From contig NZ_JACHGW010000001.1 in the NCBI RefSeq assembly GCF_014202505.1, positions 1,550,001 through 1,614,000 on the forward strand: a stretch of 64,000 bases of DNA, in the 5' to 3' direction. The translations under genes were made by a program, and so were the position numbers. This stretch comes from Armatimonas rosea. Its GTDB lineage: Bacteria; Armatimonadota; Armatimonadia; Armatimonadales; Armatimonadaceae. Of this stretch, positions 1-7,783 are shown piece after piece (position 1 is the first letter of the stretch; every line of letters begins with the position of its first letter). Below the pieces are notes generated by a model. It worked only from the letters and a program-made list of their open reading frames with translations, was not told where the DNA came from and did not search any database.

Positions 1-1
1 C

Positions 2-25
2 GCGCCCACGGGGCGCTCTTTTTTT
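2..25 (+). terminator. Rho-independent terminator of a gene left of the window
   Basis: A perfect 6-bp GC stem (2-7 with 11-16) with a 3-nt loop is followed by T C TTTTTTT. It reads as an intrinsic terminator for a rightward gene ending before this window. Confidence 0.6.
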
Positions 26-26
26 G

Positions 27-71
27 TGCCGGGCAATTTATTGCCCGGCAGGTCGGGGATTTCAACCCCCG
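27..71. repeat. Pair of GC-rich extragenic hairpins
   Basis: A perfect 10-bp stem with a TTTA loop occupies 27-50. It is followed by a second palindrome around a GGGGATTTCAACCCC-type core at 54-69. The same style of hairpin recurs at 24217-24238 and 30721-30743, so this is one member of a dispersed extragenic palindrome family. It may also terminate the leftward operon ending at 75. Confidence 0.55.
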
Positions 72-74
72 GCG

Positions 75-1229
75 CTAGCGGAGCAGCCTCTGCGCGATGG
101 CCTTCCAGTCGAGCGCCTCGATCACGTCTTTGTTGAGGTGCTCGGGCAGGTTTCGCTCGGTGCGGCTGAGGCCCTTGCGGACGGCCTCGGCGCTCATCCA
201 GTACCGCTCGACCGTGATAAGCTGGGCGGCGGTGCGGGGAAGCGTGGGGTTTGCCCAGGCGGCGAGGCGGACAATGGGGACAGCACCTGGAGTCTGCGGA
301 GCGACCGGGTGGGGGCCGGTGCGCCGCGAGTCCGGCAGGTGCCAGGCGGGCAGCGTGCGCTCGGTGGGAGAGAGGGCCGCGAAGGCACGCTTGGCATCGG
401 CGAGGTCTTTGCTGAGGTAGCCGGTGAGCCGGTTTCCCTCGGGAGTGGCATCGACCCGCAGGCGCTCCTCTTCCTCCGCGTCCAGCTTGGCGAGCTCTTT
501 CTCGCGGTAGGCCAGCTGGTCGGGTGTCCGAGGGCGTTTGTTCTTGTAGTCCTCAAGCGACTTGGCGAGCTGCGCGGCACGGCGTGCCTTGTCCGCGGGC
601 GACACTGCCTCGGCGTAGGCTTGCTGCGCCCGCACCAGCGCCGGCTGTGCGTCTTTGAGCTGCTTTTCGAGCTGGGCAATGGCGAACTTGTGAAAACGCT
701 CCTGAGCGACCGGTGCAAAGAGCGCGCGGCCTTGCGGCTGGACCACCAGAATCCCTGAGACCTCGCTGCCGCCAAAGCCCTGGTAGACCGGAAATCCCTG
801 GACCTCCCCGAGGCGCTTGGGCTCCGGAAAGAGCGCACCCTGACCATCGGCCCACTTGTCTTGGGCGAGTGCCTCTTCCCGGATAATATTCACATAGACC
901 AGCAGGTTGACAATGGCGCTGGTGGGGATCAGGGTGCCGCCCTTGACCGCGACACTGCTCGGCGGCCAGAAGCCCAGCATCACCGTGCCTTTGTGTGGCT
1001 GCGGCACCGGCTGAAGCTCGACACTGAGCGTGGCGCGGGGGTAGACACCTGGCGGCGGGCTCAGCAAGGGGAGCGCCTTGACCGTGCTCACAAAGTCGCG
1101 TAGTGTCGTCGCGAGGGGAGCCCCTGCGGCCGGGATCGCCTGGCCGCCCGTCGATTCGGGGAACCAGCGGGGAGGGCCGGTCGGGGCTTGTGCCGCCACG
1201 GAGAGAAGGAAGAGGGGAGCTAGTAGCAT
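75..1229 (-). CDS. Secreted protein of unknown function
   Basis: The 384-residue product begins with a short hydrophobic leader ending near AAQAP, which suggests export. A charged region follows at roughly residues 180-280 (K/E/A/Q-rich, likely helical or coiled coil). The C-terminal 100 residues carry WxLPDSRR- and ERYWMSAEAVR-like stretches. I recognise no catalytic motif. The start lies 1 nt after the stop of the zinc-ribbon gene at 1231, so it is the last gene of a leftward operon running from about 2764. Hairpins at 27-71 follow its stop. Export is inferred from the leader only. Confidence 0.7.
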   Translation of the reverse strand: MLLAPLFLLSVAAQAPTGPPRWFPESTGGQAIPAAGAPLATTLRDFVSTVKALPLLSPPPGVYPRATLSVELQPVPQPHKGTVMLGFWPPSSVAVKGGTLIPTSAIVNLLVYVNIIREEALAQDKWADGQGALFPEPKRLGEVQGFPVYQGFGGSEVSGILVVQPQGRALFAPVAQERFHKFAIAQLEKQLKDAQPALVRAQQAYAEAVSPADKARRAAQLAKSLEDYKNKRPRTPDQLAYREKELAKLDAEEEERLRVDATPEGNRLTGYLSKDLADAKRAFAALSPTERTLPAWHLPDSRRTGPHPVAPQTPGAVPIVRLAAWANPTLPRTAAQLITVERYWMSAEAVRKGLSRTERNLPEHLNKDVIEALDWKAIAQRLLR

Positions 1230-1230
1230 C

Positions 1231-1488
1231 TCAGTCTTGGAACCAGTAGGCTTGCATCGCCTTCAGGAACTCCGGGGTAAGGGCGACGACAGAGTCGCCG
1301 ATAATGGCATCGACCCCACAGTGCGGGCAGACTGCGGTTGTCTCGTCGTCCCACCACTCTTGGATTTCCGTGGGGGGGAATGTCGTGAGGCAGTAGAAAC
1401 AGCCGCAGAGAGCACTTGCCTCCAGCGCGTCGCGGTGGCGGCTGGTGTGCTCTCGTGCGGTGAGAGGATCAAGCGGTTGTGTGGGCAT
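1231..1488 (-). CDS. Small zinc-ribbon cytoplasmic protein
   Basis: An 85-residue protein with two cysteine pairs, CGCFYC at about residues 28-33 and CPHCG at about 54-58, plus nearby acidic and tryptophan residues (IQEWWDDE). This is the layout of a small four-Cys zinc ribbon found in widespread short proteins usually called hypothetical cytoplasmic proteins. Structural zinc binding is inferred from the cysteines; no partner or substrate is evident. It sits 6 nt after the preceding gene and 1 nt before the next one in the same leftward operon. Confidence 0.75.
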   Translation of the reverse strand: MPTQPLDPLTAREHTSRHRDALEASALCGCFYCLTTFPPTEIQEWWDDETTAVCPHCGVDAIIGDSVVALTPEFLKAMQAYWFQD

Positions 1489-1494
1489 GACGGT

Positions 1495-2184
1495 CTAGAG
1501 CGGTTTCCAGCGCGAGGCAATCGGCCCGCGAACCACGGTTTTGAGAACCCCGTCTTTGGTCAGCGCCACGTAGAGACCGTCTTTGTAGCGAATGTAGCTA
1601 TCGTTTTTTGGGTCATAGAAGCGCCGTCCCTTCTCCATCACTTCGGTTGCCTCTGCCTCAGAGACACCACGCTCTTGCATGCGCTCTAAGAAGTGGCGGG
1701 TGAGCGTGAACTTCTGTGTGGGGTTTTTCGGTGCGGTGAGCGGTGTTGCCGCAGGAGCTTGGGTGGCTGGGGACTCTTCCAGACGTGAGAGAGTCAGCTC
1801 GTCGTTCTTGGACTCCCCGGGGGCACTCCAGTGTGAGTGCCAGTGTGGGGGGAGCACGGCATCGGGGGCACCGATACGGGCGAGGGCCTCCAGCTCGCTC
1901 TTGACAGTGCCGGGGGCGAACTGAAACGTGACCACAGCCGGAGCCTTCTCCGGCGTGGGACGCACCACGACACGGACGAAGCCAGGCACTTTGTAGTAGC
2001 GCTCCTGCTCCAGCCCCACATGGCGCGGCGGCCCCAAGAGCTTCTCCAGCGCACTGAGCGGCTTGTTTAAGGTGGGAGTGAGCTTTAGAGGCGGCTGCTG
2101 GGCGAGGCTAGGCCACACTAGCAGGGCGAGTGCTAGTGCGGCCAGGCAGACGGCCCTAAGAGCGGATGTATTTCTCAAAGACAT
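1495..2184 (-). CDS. Exported protein with C-terminal DUF4258-like domain
   Basis: The 229-residue product opens with a clear signal peptide (LAALALALLVWPSLAQ). Residues 25-150 form an unrecognised domain. The C-terminal 70 residues start TRHFLERMQERGVS and run to a KDGVLKTVVRG strand, resembling the small RNase-toxin-like DUF4258 fold, in which a conserved His begins the domain and an ERG(I/V)xxxE helix follows. In DUF4258 families this module is often a RelE-like or secreted toxin domain; activity here is unproven. Its start overlaps the upstream PH-domain gene by 29 nt. I see no good Shine-Dalgarno, but the signal peptide supports this start. Confidence 0.65.
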   Translation of the reverse strand: MSLRNTSALRAVCLAALALALLVWPSLAQQPPLKLTPTLNKPLSALEKLLGPPRHVGLEQERYYKVPGFVRVVVRPTPEKAPAVVTFQFAPGTVKSELEALARIGAPDAVLPPHWHSHWSAPGESKNDELTLSRLEESPATQAPAATPLTAPKNPTQKFTLTRHFLERMQERGVSEAEATEVMEKGRRFYDPKNDSYIRYKDGLYVALTKDGVLKTVVRGPIASRWKPL

Positions 2185-2764
2185 CGCTGAAGTCTCGCTT
2201 GGTAAAGCGCTGCTGCATGGTGGTGTTGAGGTTGTCGAGGAGGGCAGTGTAGCGTCCGATCAGGGCCGCGTCGCTCTCAACCGAGGTCAGCTTGTACATG
2301 GAGGAGACCGCGTCTAGGCAGCGCAGAGCATTGTCGCGGCCTTGCGCGTCTTTTTGCTGGTACTTCCCGATCGTGTAGAGCGCCTTGTAGATATCCTTGA
2401 GCGCCTCGATGTAGTTCTTGTTGATATCGATACTAAAGGGTTGGTCGTTGATGCTGAACTTCAGCTCGATATCGAGGTCGATCGTCCCGGCTGTCTCGAT
2501 GGAGACATGGGAGAAGTGGTTGGCATAGTACTCGTAGCGCTTGACCCGGCGCTTCGATGAGACCGCGGAGTCGCCATCGACATGGATCAGGCTCAGGTTG
2601 GTGAAGCAGTACTCGTCTTTTTTGGACTTGATCAGAAAGTAGATCTTCTCCCCATCTTCGTGGAAGAGATAGTCGTCGGAGTCTACTTTATCGTAGTCTT
2701 TTGGGGAGATGATAACCCCGATATCGCTGATACCCAGTGCCTCTGCGGCGAACTTCTTAAACAT
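2156..2764 (-). CDS. PH-domain protein, YvbH-like
   Basis: A 202-residue soluble protein. The N-terminal 120 residues (FxxxLG, then KIYFLIKSKKDEYCFT and SSKRRVKRYEYYA) match the bacterial pleckstrin-homology fold of the YvbH/bPH family. The C-terminal 75 residues form helices resembling the YvbH oligomerisation extension. These proteins are thought to be membrane or stress associated but have no established reaction. The gene has its own promoter: -10 TATTAT at 2787-2792 and a Shine-Dalgarno-like AAGGGA about 7 nt before ATG. It therefore heads the leftward operon to 75. Composition is more AT-rich than its neighbours. Confidence 0.75.
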   Translation of the reverse strand: MFKKFAAEALGISDIGVIISPKDYDKVDSDDYLFHEDGEKIYFLIKSKKDEYCFTNLSLIHVDGDSAVSSKRRVKRYEYYANHFSHVSIETAGTIDLDIELKFSINDQPFSIDINKNYIEALKDIYKALYTIGKYQQKDAQGRDNALRCLDAVSSMYKLTSVESDAALIGRYTALLDNLNTTMQQRFTKRDFSDVFEKYIRS

Positions 2765-2784
2765 GGATGTGTCCCTTTCAGCCC

Positions 2785-3609
2785 CTATAATACCCGGCTC
2801 TGGATAGCTTGAAGCGCTGTGGTAACGGACTTATAGAACCAGTGGGTCTTCCGGTAGCCCTTGCGGAGGCGACGGAGCGCGGGCAGAAACGCGGGATCGC
2901 CCAGCTTGACGGCGGCATCCAGGTTCCAGCTCCAGACCGTGCCACTCTCAAACTGCCGGGCGAGATACGGGACAATCGCACGGTCTCCCAAGAGCCCCAG
3001 CGTCGCGCATGCCTCCGCCCGGACCGCGTCTTTGGGATCGTCCACGAGCCGCCAGAGGGCTGCGCGGAGCGCGGGGGAGTCGAGTTTCTTGCAGTGGATA
3101 AAAAACGCGGTCCAGTTTCGCAGGTACGGGTCGGGGGAGCTGAGATTTTCCAGGAAGATATCGTGGAGTTGCTGGCACTGGGGAGCTGTCACGCCCTCGT
3201 CCCAGCACATCCCTCCCAGGGCCTGGCAGACCCCGCGCCGGACACGCTTTGAAGGATCGTGCGCGGCGGCAAAGAGCGCGGGGAGCATGCCAGGGCGCAC
3301 GTGGTAGCCTCGGGCGAGGGCATGGGCCGCCGCCGCCCGGACCCGTGCGCGGGGATCGTGGGCGAGGAGGCGCAGGAGTGTCGGAACCCCAAGCCGCGTG
3401 AGCCGGGGGCCGGAGTCATCGTAGCCACCGAGCTGCCCCAGTGCGGAGCAGAGCCGCGCCCGAACGGTTGCACGGGGATGGTCTGCCAGGGCAAGGAGGC
3501 GTGGGTAGTGCCGGGGCGCGAGCAGGCGTAGCTCCACCGCGGCCGCCTCCGCTCGTTTTTTGTTGTCGCCTTGGAGCTCCCGAAAGAGCCGCTCGGTTTT
3601 CTTGCCCAT
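2785..3609 (-). CDS. HEAT-repeat protein
   Basis: The 274-residue protein is built of helical repeats of 30-40 residues with the signature Val-Arg-Ala (for example HPRATVRARLCSALGQLG, DPRARVRAAAAHAL, DPSKRVRRGVCQALG, DPKDAVRAEACATLGLLG). This is typical of HEAT/PBS-lyase-like scaffolds that mediate protein-protein contacts. There is no signal peptide or membrane segment, so it is cytoplasmic. A TAGAAT hexamer ends 6 nt before the ATG, so transcription is probably leaderless. It is divergent from the acyltransferase gene at 3700. No partner is identifiable. Confidence 0.8.
   Translation of the reverse strand: MGKKTERLFRELQGDNKKRAEAAAVELRLLAPRHYPRLLALADHPRATVRARLCSALGQLGGYDDSGPRLTRLGVPTLLRLLAHDPRARVRAAAAHALARGYHVRPGMLPALFAAAHDPSKRVRRGVCQALGGMCWDEGVTAPQCQQLHDIFLENLSSPDPYLRNWTAFFIHCKKLDSPALRAALWRLVDDPKDAVRAEACATLGLLGDRAIVPYLARQFESGTVWSWNLDAAVKLGDPAFLPALRRLRKGYRKTHWFYKSVTTALQAIQSRVL
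2787..2792 (-). promoter_or_regulatory. -10 box of the PH-domain gene
   Basis: TATTAT on the minus strand, 22 nt before the ATG at 2764, overlapping the last codon of the HEAT gene. The leader is short and carries a Shine-Dalgarno-like site, so this start is not leaderless. Confidence 0.4.
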
Positions 3610-3615
3610 CTCAGG

Positions 3616-3621
3616 ATTCTA
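3616..3621 (-). promoter_or_regulatory. -10 box for leaderless HEAT gene
   Basis: TAGAAT on the minus strand with a 6-nt gap to the ATG at 3609, placing the transcription start at or next to the start codon. Confidence 0.5.
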
Positions 3622-3687
3622 TCGCCTAGGACTATCGGCCCGGTAAATTGAGCCAAAAGCCCCGCACCGGGGAGCACTCTTTTGGGT

Positions 3688-3693
3688 TACTAT
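3688..3693 (+). promoter_or_regulatory. -10 box for leaderless acyltransferase gene
   Basis: TACTAT with a 6-nt gap to the ATG at 3700. This supports 3700 rather than the in-frame TTG at 3682 as the start. Confidence 0.5.
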
Positions 3694-3699
3694 ATACCC

Positions 3700-4548
3700 A
3701 TGCAACATCTCAAGCTGGGCGCACGGCAGCGCCTGACAACCTACCGGAAGATTGCGATTGCCGCGTGGAACCAGCCACGCGACCCGAGCACCTATGCCTG
3801 GGTCGAGCTGCCCGTGGCGGAGGCGGAGGCGTTTCTCAAGAGCTATGTCTCCTCAACGGGGCACAAGCCGACCCTGACACACTTTGTCGCCAAGATTATC
3901 GCGCACTGCCTGGAGAAGCACCCGGAGCTCAATCACTTGCTGCGCCAGGGCAATCTCTACCGCCGGGAGCGCACCGATGTCTATGTCACCACCCTGCTCA
4001 AGGGCGAGGGCTCGCTCGATCTCTCGGGGTTTACGTTGCCCAACGCCGCCAACGTGAGCCTGGGGGAGCTGGCACGCCTCTCCGCCGAGGCGGTGGATGC
4101 ACTCCGGGCCGGCAACGATCCGGTGACTGCCAACACGGACCGGGTGGTGGGGGCGATTCCGGCCTGGGTCTTGCGGCTGGTGATGCGCTTCCAGAGCCTC
4201 TTTCAGTACACGTTTAACACGTCGCTGCGGGCACTGGGAATCCCCGACGACCGCTTTGGCTCGGTGGTGATCTCCAACTTCGGGCCGCTGGGGCTGGAGA
4301 ATGGGCTGGTGCCGCTCTCGCCGTACTGCCGTTGCCCGCTGATGATTGGGATGGGCAAGCCGGTCAAGAAGCCAATTGTCGAGGGCGATCAGGTGGTGGT
4401 GGCGGAGTGCATCACGATTAGCTTTACGTTCGACCACCGCTACGCCGATGGTGCCCACGGCGCACAGCTGATGCGGCTCTTTACGAAGATCTTCCGCAAT
4501 CCCAGTCGCTACAGCCATCTCTTTGAGGATGTTCTCGCCCAGCCGTAA
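3700..4548 (+). CDS. Stand-alone 2-oxoacid dehydrogenase acyltransferase (E2 catalytic) domain
   Basis: The 282-residue protein corresponds to the chloramphenicol-acetyltransferase-like catalytic domain of E2 dihydrolipoyl acyltransferases. The C-terminal FTFDHRYADGAHGAQ contains the catalytic DHRxxDG motif (His is the general base). GSVVISNFGPLG and PLMIGMGK match the core strands of the fold. The N-terminal lipoyl domain and the E1/E3-binding domain of a normal E2 are absent, and no E1 or E3 genes are nearby. It may therefore transfer an acyl group in another context, as other small E2-like proteins are thought to do. The substrate is unknown. ATG 3700 is preferred to TTG 3682 because of the -10 at 3688. 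Confidence 0.85.
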   Translation: MQHLKLGARQRLTTYRKIAIAAWNQPRDPSTYAWVELPVAEAEAFLKSYVSSTGHKPTLTHFVAKIIAHCLEKHPELNHLLRQGNLYRRERTDVYVTTLLKGEGSLDLSGFTLPNAANVSLGELARLSAEAVDALRAGNDPVTANTDRVVGAIPAWVLRLVMRFQSLFQYTFNTSLRALGIPDDRFGSVVISNFGPLGLENGLVPLSPYCRCPLMIGMGKPVKKPIVEGDQVVVAECITISFTFDHRYADGAHGAQLMRLFTKIFRNPSRYSHLFEDVLAQP

Positions 4549-4584
4549 CCAAACCGCTGCCCCGTGCGTTTCTCTCTCCAAGCA

Positions 4585-4794
4585 ATGGACGACTGGGGAT
4601 TCTTGTTCTGGGGCGGCGTGCGCGTCTGCGTGCTCGCCTGGCTGGGGATTGTCTTCTTGCGCTGGCTCCTCACCCCGCCGCACTGGCGCGACGGCGAAGG
4701 CCCACTAATCGACGAAGGCGAGCGGATGGCGACCGAGTTCTCCTGGCTCCGCTGGTTCACCGACCGCCTCACGCTACGCTTCTGGCGCTGGTAG
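4585..4794 (+). CDS. Small single-helix membrane protein (paralogue of 4990 gene)
   Basis: A 69-residue protein with an N-terminal membrane helix (FLFWGGVRVCVLAWLGIVFL), a short acidic linker (DGEGPLIDEGER) and a Trp/Arg-rich tail (FSWLRWFTDRLTLRFW). The order helix, DEGP(L)xD motif, WxRWF, LT is shared with the gene at 4990. I see no functional motif. An in-frame GTG at 4564 is an alternative start. It follows the acyltransferase gene by 36 nt and may be cotranscribed. Confidence 0.55.
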   Translation: MDDWGFLFWGGVRVCVLAWLGIVFLRWLLTPPHWRDGEGPLIDEGERMATEFSWLRWFTDRLTLRFWRW

Positions 4795-4810
4795 AAGTTG
4801 CCCGAGTGGC

Positions 4811-4965
4811 CCGAGGAACGAGTCCTCGGGCTTAAGAGGGCGACGGCTGCCTTCGCAGCCACCGAATCTAGTGGGCACGAAGGTCGGGTACCCGCTTGCG
4901 GGTGGATCGCCTTCTTAAGCCCGGACACTCGTTGTCCGGGGCTTCTCGTTGTCCGGGTTTCTCCC
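4811..4965. repeat. Long imperfect palindromic element with GAGGAACGAG core
   Basis: A hairpin CCCGAGG-AACGAGT-CCTCGGG occupies 4811-4830. The sequence GGGCTTAAGA(G/A)GGCGA at about 4828-4842 pairs with TCGCCTTCTTAAGCCC at about 4908-4923. Internal hairpins (GGCTGC..GCAGCC, ACCCGCTTGCGGGT) fill the middle, and two GTTGTCCGGG units follow. No open reading frame. The core GAGGAACGAG (4813-4822) recurs at six or more other places in the window. Confidence 0.65.
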
Positions 4966-4978
4966 TTATCTTGTCAAG

Positions 4979-4984
4979 TATAAT
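4979..4984 (+). promoter_or_regulatory. -10 box for leaderless 4990 gene
   Basis: Consensus TATAAT with a 5-nt gap to the ATG at 4990. No -35 match is obvious. Confidence 0.6.
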
Positions 4985-4989
4985 GCGCC

Positions 4990-5241
4990 ATGGCTACTTT
5001 CTGGATTGCAATCGGGTTGGCAACCATCGTGGTGCTGGGCCTGCTCTATTGGTGGCGTCGCCCCGTGAGCTGGGAAGACGGCGAAAACAGTGCCCTCGAA
5101 GACGAAGGCCCCCTGCTCGATACGGATGGCGGGCGGTCCCGCTGGCGGTGGTTCTTCAGCTACGATGCCAATCGCCTGACCCAGTGGCTCTTCAATCTCA
5201 AGGACTGGTTTGAGAACGAAGGACGTCGCCGGAAAAAATAG
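4990..5241 (+). CDS. Small single-helix membrane protein
   Basis: An 83-residue protein: N-terminal transmembrane helix (TFWIAIGLATIVVLGLLYWW), an acidic segment (ENSALEDEGPLLDTDGG), then a Trp/Phe/Arg-rich amphipathic tail (SRWRWFFSYDANRLTQW) and a basic C-terminus (RRRKK). The plan matches the smaller protein at 4585, suggesting a duplication now separated by a palindromic element. A consensus -10 sits 5 nt before ATG. Function unknown; the tail looks suited to lying on the inner membrane surface. Confidence 0.7.
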   Translation: MATFWIAIGLATIVVLGLLYWWRRPVSWEDGENSALEDEGPLLDTDGGRSRWRWFFSYDANRLTQWLFNLKDWFENEGRRRKK

Positions 5242-5246
5242 GGTGG

Positions 5247-5252
5247 TAGACT
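5247..5252 (+). promoter_or_regulatory. -10 box for 5258 gene
   Basis: TAGACT with 5 nt to GTG 5258 and 8 nt to the adjacent ATG 5261. Either would be a leaderless start. Confidence 0.45.
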
Positions 5253-5257
5253 AGCGC

Positions 5258-5665
5258 GTGATGAGTGACGACGACGAGATTATCGAGAGCATCTGGTACT
5301 CCACCGAGGGCGGGCGCAACCTGGGCAAGCCCGGCATGGAGGGCGGCTACATCCAGCGCGATGAGGAGCTGGGCAACCCGCAGGAGCCCGAGGACGCCGA
5401 GGCGCGCCTGACCCTGGAGTGTGTCGCCGACGAGCCCCGGCACTTCTTTGTGACAGCGCAGCTCTACGGCGGCTGGCTCTTTCTGACCGTGCGTCGGGAG
5501 ACCCTGCCCGAGGCTGAGGCGATCTACAACACCCTCCGCGCCGAGCTGGAGCGCCTGGCTGCCCTCATGCCCTACGAAGGCGAGGGCCAGCGCGATGTGG
5601 CGATCCGTGCCGCACGCGCCGCCGAAGAAGCCGCTGCAGTGGAGCGGCGCTACGCGGATAACTAA
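5258..5665 (+). CDS. Acidic cytoplasmic protein of unknown function
   Basis: A 135-residue protein (134 if ATG 5261 is used). An acidic N-terminus (SDDDEIIESIWYSTEGG) precedes a small alpha/beta region with FFVTAQLYGGWLFLTVRRE and an Ala/Glu-rich C-terminal helix. There are no membrane segments, cysteines or known motifs. It is probably transcribed from the TAGACT box at 5247 as a leaderless message. The palindromic element at 5690-5790 follows. Confidence 0.65.
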   Translation: MMSDDDEIIESIWYSTEGGRNLGKPGMEGGYIQRDEELGNPQEPEDAEARLTLECVADEPRHFFVTAQLYGGWLFLTVRRETLPEAEAIYNTLRAELERLAALMPYEGEGQRDVAIRAARAAEEAAAVERRYADN

Positions 5666-5689
5666 CCAACCCCTGCGTATTGCCTCCCC

Positions 5690-5790
5690 CTGCCGCTTAG
5701 ACGGCTTTCCCCCTCCGGCTCCGCGAAGGGGGAGGGGCAAGCCTACCCCCCCCTTCACGAAGCTGGAGGGGGTCGCGCGCTAAAGCGCGG
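5690..5790. repeat. GC-rich palindromic element
   Basis: CCCCCTCCGGCTCCGCGAAGGGGGAGG (about 5710-5736) resembles the double-hairpin elements at 17261-17337 and 53562-53602. A second half ends in GCGCTAAAGCGCGGGGGGAGG, which is echoed inside murC near 61335. No gene. It may also terminate the convergent neighbours. Confidence 0.5.
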
Positions 5791-5797
5791 GGGGAGG

Positions 5798-7690
5798 TTA
5801 TTTGTCGGCGGGGGGAGGCATTACCGGTGGAAACGCTGGGGGCACCGTGCCGGTGTAGGGCTTGCGCCCACGTGGCCCTGCGGCGTTGAGATCGAAGGGC
5901 ACAAAGCCCAGCGCCAAGGCAGGCGAGCCCGGCTTGAGGCGGAAGTCGTCTTTCTCCGCATTGACAAAGCCCGGATCGGCGAGCGTACTGGTTGTGTCCT
6001 TGTCGCCTAGAGTCGGCTGCTTGCCCGCGGTGTTCCAGTAGAGGTTGTTACGCAGGAGAAAGTTCTTCCCCGGCGTCCCCGACCAGTTACTGCCCAGCAG
6101 GGGACCGTCGCGCCAGACCACGATAGTGCGCTCCACGGTAAACGAGAGGTGGTCTTCCGGGCGGGTGCGCATGAGCTGCGCCTCGGTGCCAAAGGCCAGG
6201 ATATTGTTGCGGACGACATTCTCCTTGCCGTAGTGTTGGTGGAACGGGGCGCTCTTGGTGCGGTAGACCAGGTTATTCTCCGCGATTATTCCCGTCGAGC
6301 CCTCGTCGAAGTAGATGCCCCAGCCGCCGTAGTCGAAGCTATGGACATGGTGGATCTTGTTGTGATGCACGGTCGTCCCTGGCGAGACCCCTAGTGTGTA
6401 GATCCCGCCCATGTCCGACAAGACCCCTTGCCCGATCTGGTGGATATGGTTGTAGGCCAGCTCGTTGTGGTGCGCCCCGCTCTCGCCGTAGCCCCACGAC
6501 CAGCCGGGGGAGATGCCGGTGTAGTAGAAGTCCACGATCTCGTTATGAAGAATCTTATTGCCCGGCGAGTGCCCGATCCAGACCCCCACGGCAGCGGGAT
6601 GGAGCCGCCCGCCGTGCGCCAGCAAGCAGTCCGAGACCGTGATGCGCTCGGTGAGGAGGGTGGGGTTCTTCTGCACCCCTTGCTCCCCGATTCGTACGCC
6701 GCCGGCCCCAAGGTCGATCAGGGTGCAGCGGCTGACCGTGCTGTCTTTCGCGCCGGGGCCAAAGCTAATCGCCCAGTTGCCCGTGTTTCGGATCGTGCAG
6801 TCCACGAAGGCAATGCGCTGGCTATTGGTCACGCGGATCGCATCGGGGATATTCACCTCCGCCTGGTAGAACGAGTTTCCCTCGGGCGGGCAGAGCCAAG
6901 CGCTGTGGGCAAAGGTGAGCCCCGAGAGCGTGATGTCGGTCGCGCCGTCGATAGTGAGCAGGCTTGTCAGGCGCGGCACGAACACCCCGCGCTTGTTGGG
7001 GTTCTCGCCTGGCTTGCTGAGGTAGGTGAGGGTTTTGTCGTCGCGGTCCCAGTACCACTCCCCGGGCGTGTCGAGCGCCTCTTTCACATTGACCAGCCGG
7101 TAGCGCTTGCCCTTACCGATGGCCTGGTAGGGCTCTTTTCCAATCGTCTGCCCCATGAAGTGCAGCGTGTGCCCCGCCGCATCCACCGACTTAACCCGCA
7201 TCCGTGCCATGGTCCAGATCTGGTAGCACTCCACCTCGATATCGGTGAGGTTGCGCCAGGCAGGGATGATATCGCCGGGCGTGTAGACCAGGCTCTGGTA
7301 GCCGCGCTCGCCCGGCGCGGTATCGGCTGCGACCGTGTAGTAGCCCGCCTTGGGCAGGGTCGGGCGGTAGCGACGCTCCTCCCCCAGATAGAGCTGCTCG
7401 ACGGGGCTCTCCCAGCGCACCTGCCAGCGGCCCGGAGCCACTTCCTTCCAGCCCGAAACTTGGACTCCCCCGGAGAGCACCGGCACCTCACCCTTCTCCG
7501 CGACTAGCTCCAGGCCGCTGTGCGCCTTGCCTAGCACCAGCGGCTCGGTCAGCGGATAGAACCCGCCGCGTAGGATGATCCAGCGGGGGCGCTTCGCCAG
7601 CGCCGCGTGGAGACTCGCGAGCGGCCTCGCCTTGGTTCCCGGGTTGGCATCGTCGCCCTTGGGCGAGACATAGAGAGTGGCGCTTTCCAT
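5798..7690 (-). CDS. Right-handed parallel beta-helix protein
   Basis: A 630-residue protein. Residues 1-60 contain the opening typical of these proteins (LYVSPKGDDANPGT, then PLASLHAAL and GGFYPL). From about residue 240 to 520 there are repeated short strands with Asn/Ile/Gly ladders (ITLSGLTFAHS, RIAFVDCTIRNTG, STVSRCTLIDLGAGG, NKILHNEIVDFYYTGIS, NELAYNHIHQIGQG, TTVHHNKIHHV), the pattern of pectate-lyase-like parallel beta-helices. Such proteins usually bind or cleave polysaccharides. A substrate cannot be assigned and no obvious signal peptide is present. The final 60 residues are Pro-rich. An AGGAGAG sequence lies about 14 nt before the ATG. Confidence 0.85.
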   Translation of the reverse strand: MESATLYVSPKGDDANPGTKARPLASLHAALAKRPRWIILRGGFYPLTEPLVLGKAHSGLELVAEKGEVPVLSGGVQVSGWKEVAPGRWQVRWESPVEQLYLGEERRYRPTLPKAGYYTVAADTAPGERGYQSLVYTPGDIIPAWRNLTDIEVECYQIWTMARMRVKSVDAAGHTLHFMGQTIGKEPYQAIGKGKRYRLVNVKEALDTPGEWYWDRDDKTLTYLSKPGENPNKRGVFVPRLTSLLTIDGATDITLSGLTFAHSAWLCPPEGNSFYQAEVNIPDAIRVTNSQRIAFVDCTIRNTGNWAISFGPGAKDSTVSRCTLIDLGAGGVRIGEQGVQKNPTLLTERITVSDCLLAHGGRLHPAAVGVWIGHSPGNKILHNEIVDFYYTGISPGWSWGYGESGAHHNELAYNHIHQIGQGVLSDMGGIYTLGVSPGTTVHHNKIHHVHSFDYGGWGIYFDEGSTGIIAENNLVYRTKSAPFHQHYGKENVVRNNILAFGTEAQLMRTRPEDHLSFTVERTIVVWRDGPLLGSNWSGTPGKNFLLRNNLYWNTAGKQPTLGDKDTTSTLADPGFVNAEKDDFRLKPGSPALALGFVPFDLNAAGPRGRKPYTGTVPPAFPPVMPPPADK

Positions 7691-7783
7691 GCCCTAGAGT
7701 TCTCTCCTGCAGACCTGCTCTCCTCCACAGGTAAGCTTCTGAAGAAAGCGTGCCGATCATCAGAGTGAGCTCTTAGCAATCAA

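Noticed and set aside
4811-4965. Possible tRNA or structured ncRNA gene
   Set aside because: The stems are GC-rich but there is no cloverleaf, anticodon arm or CCA-like end; the parts recur as dispersed repeats.
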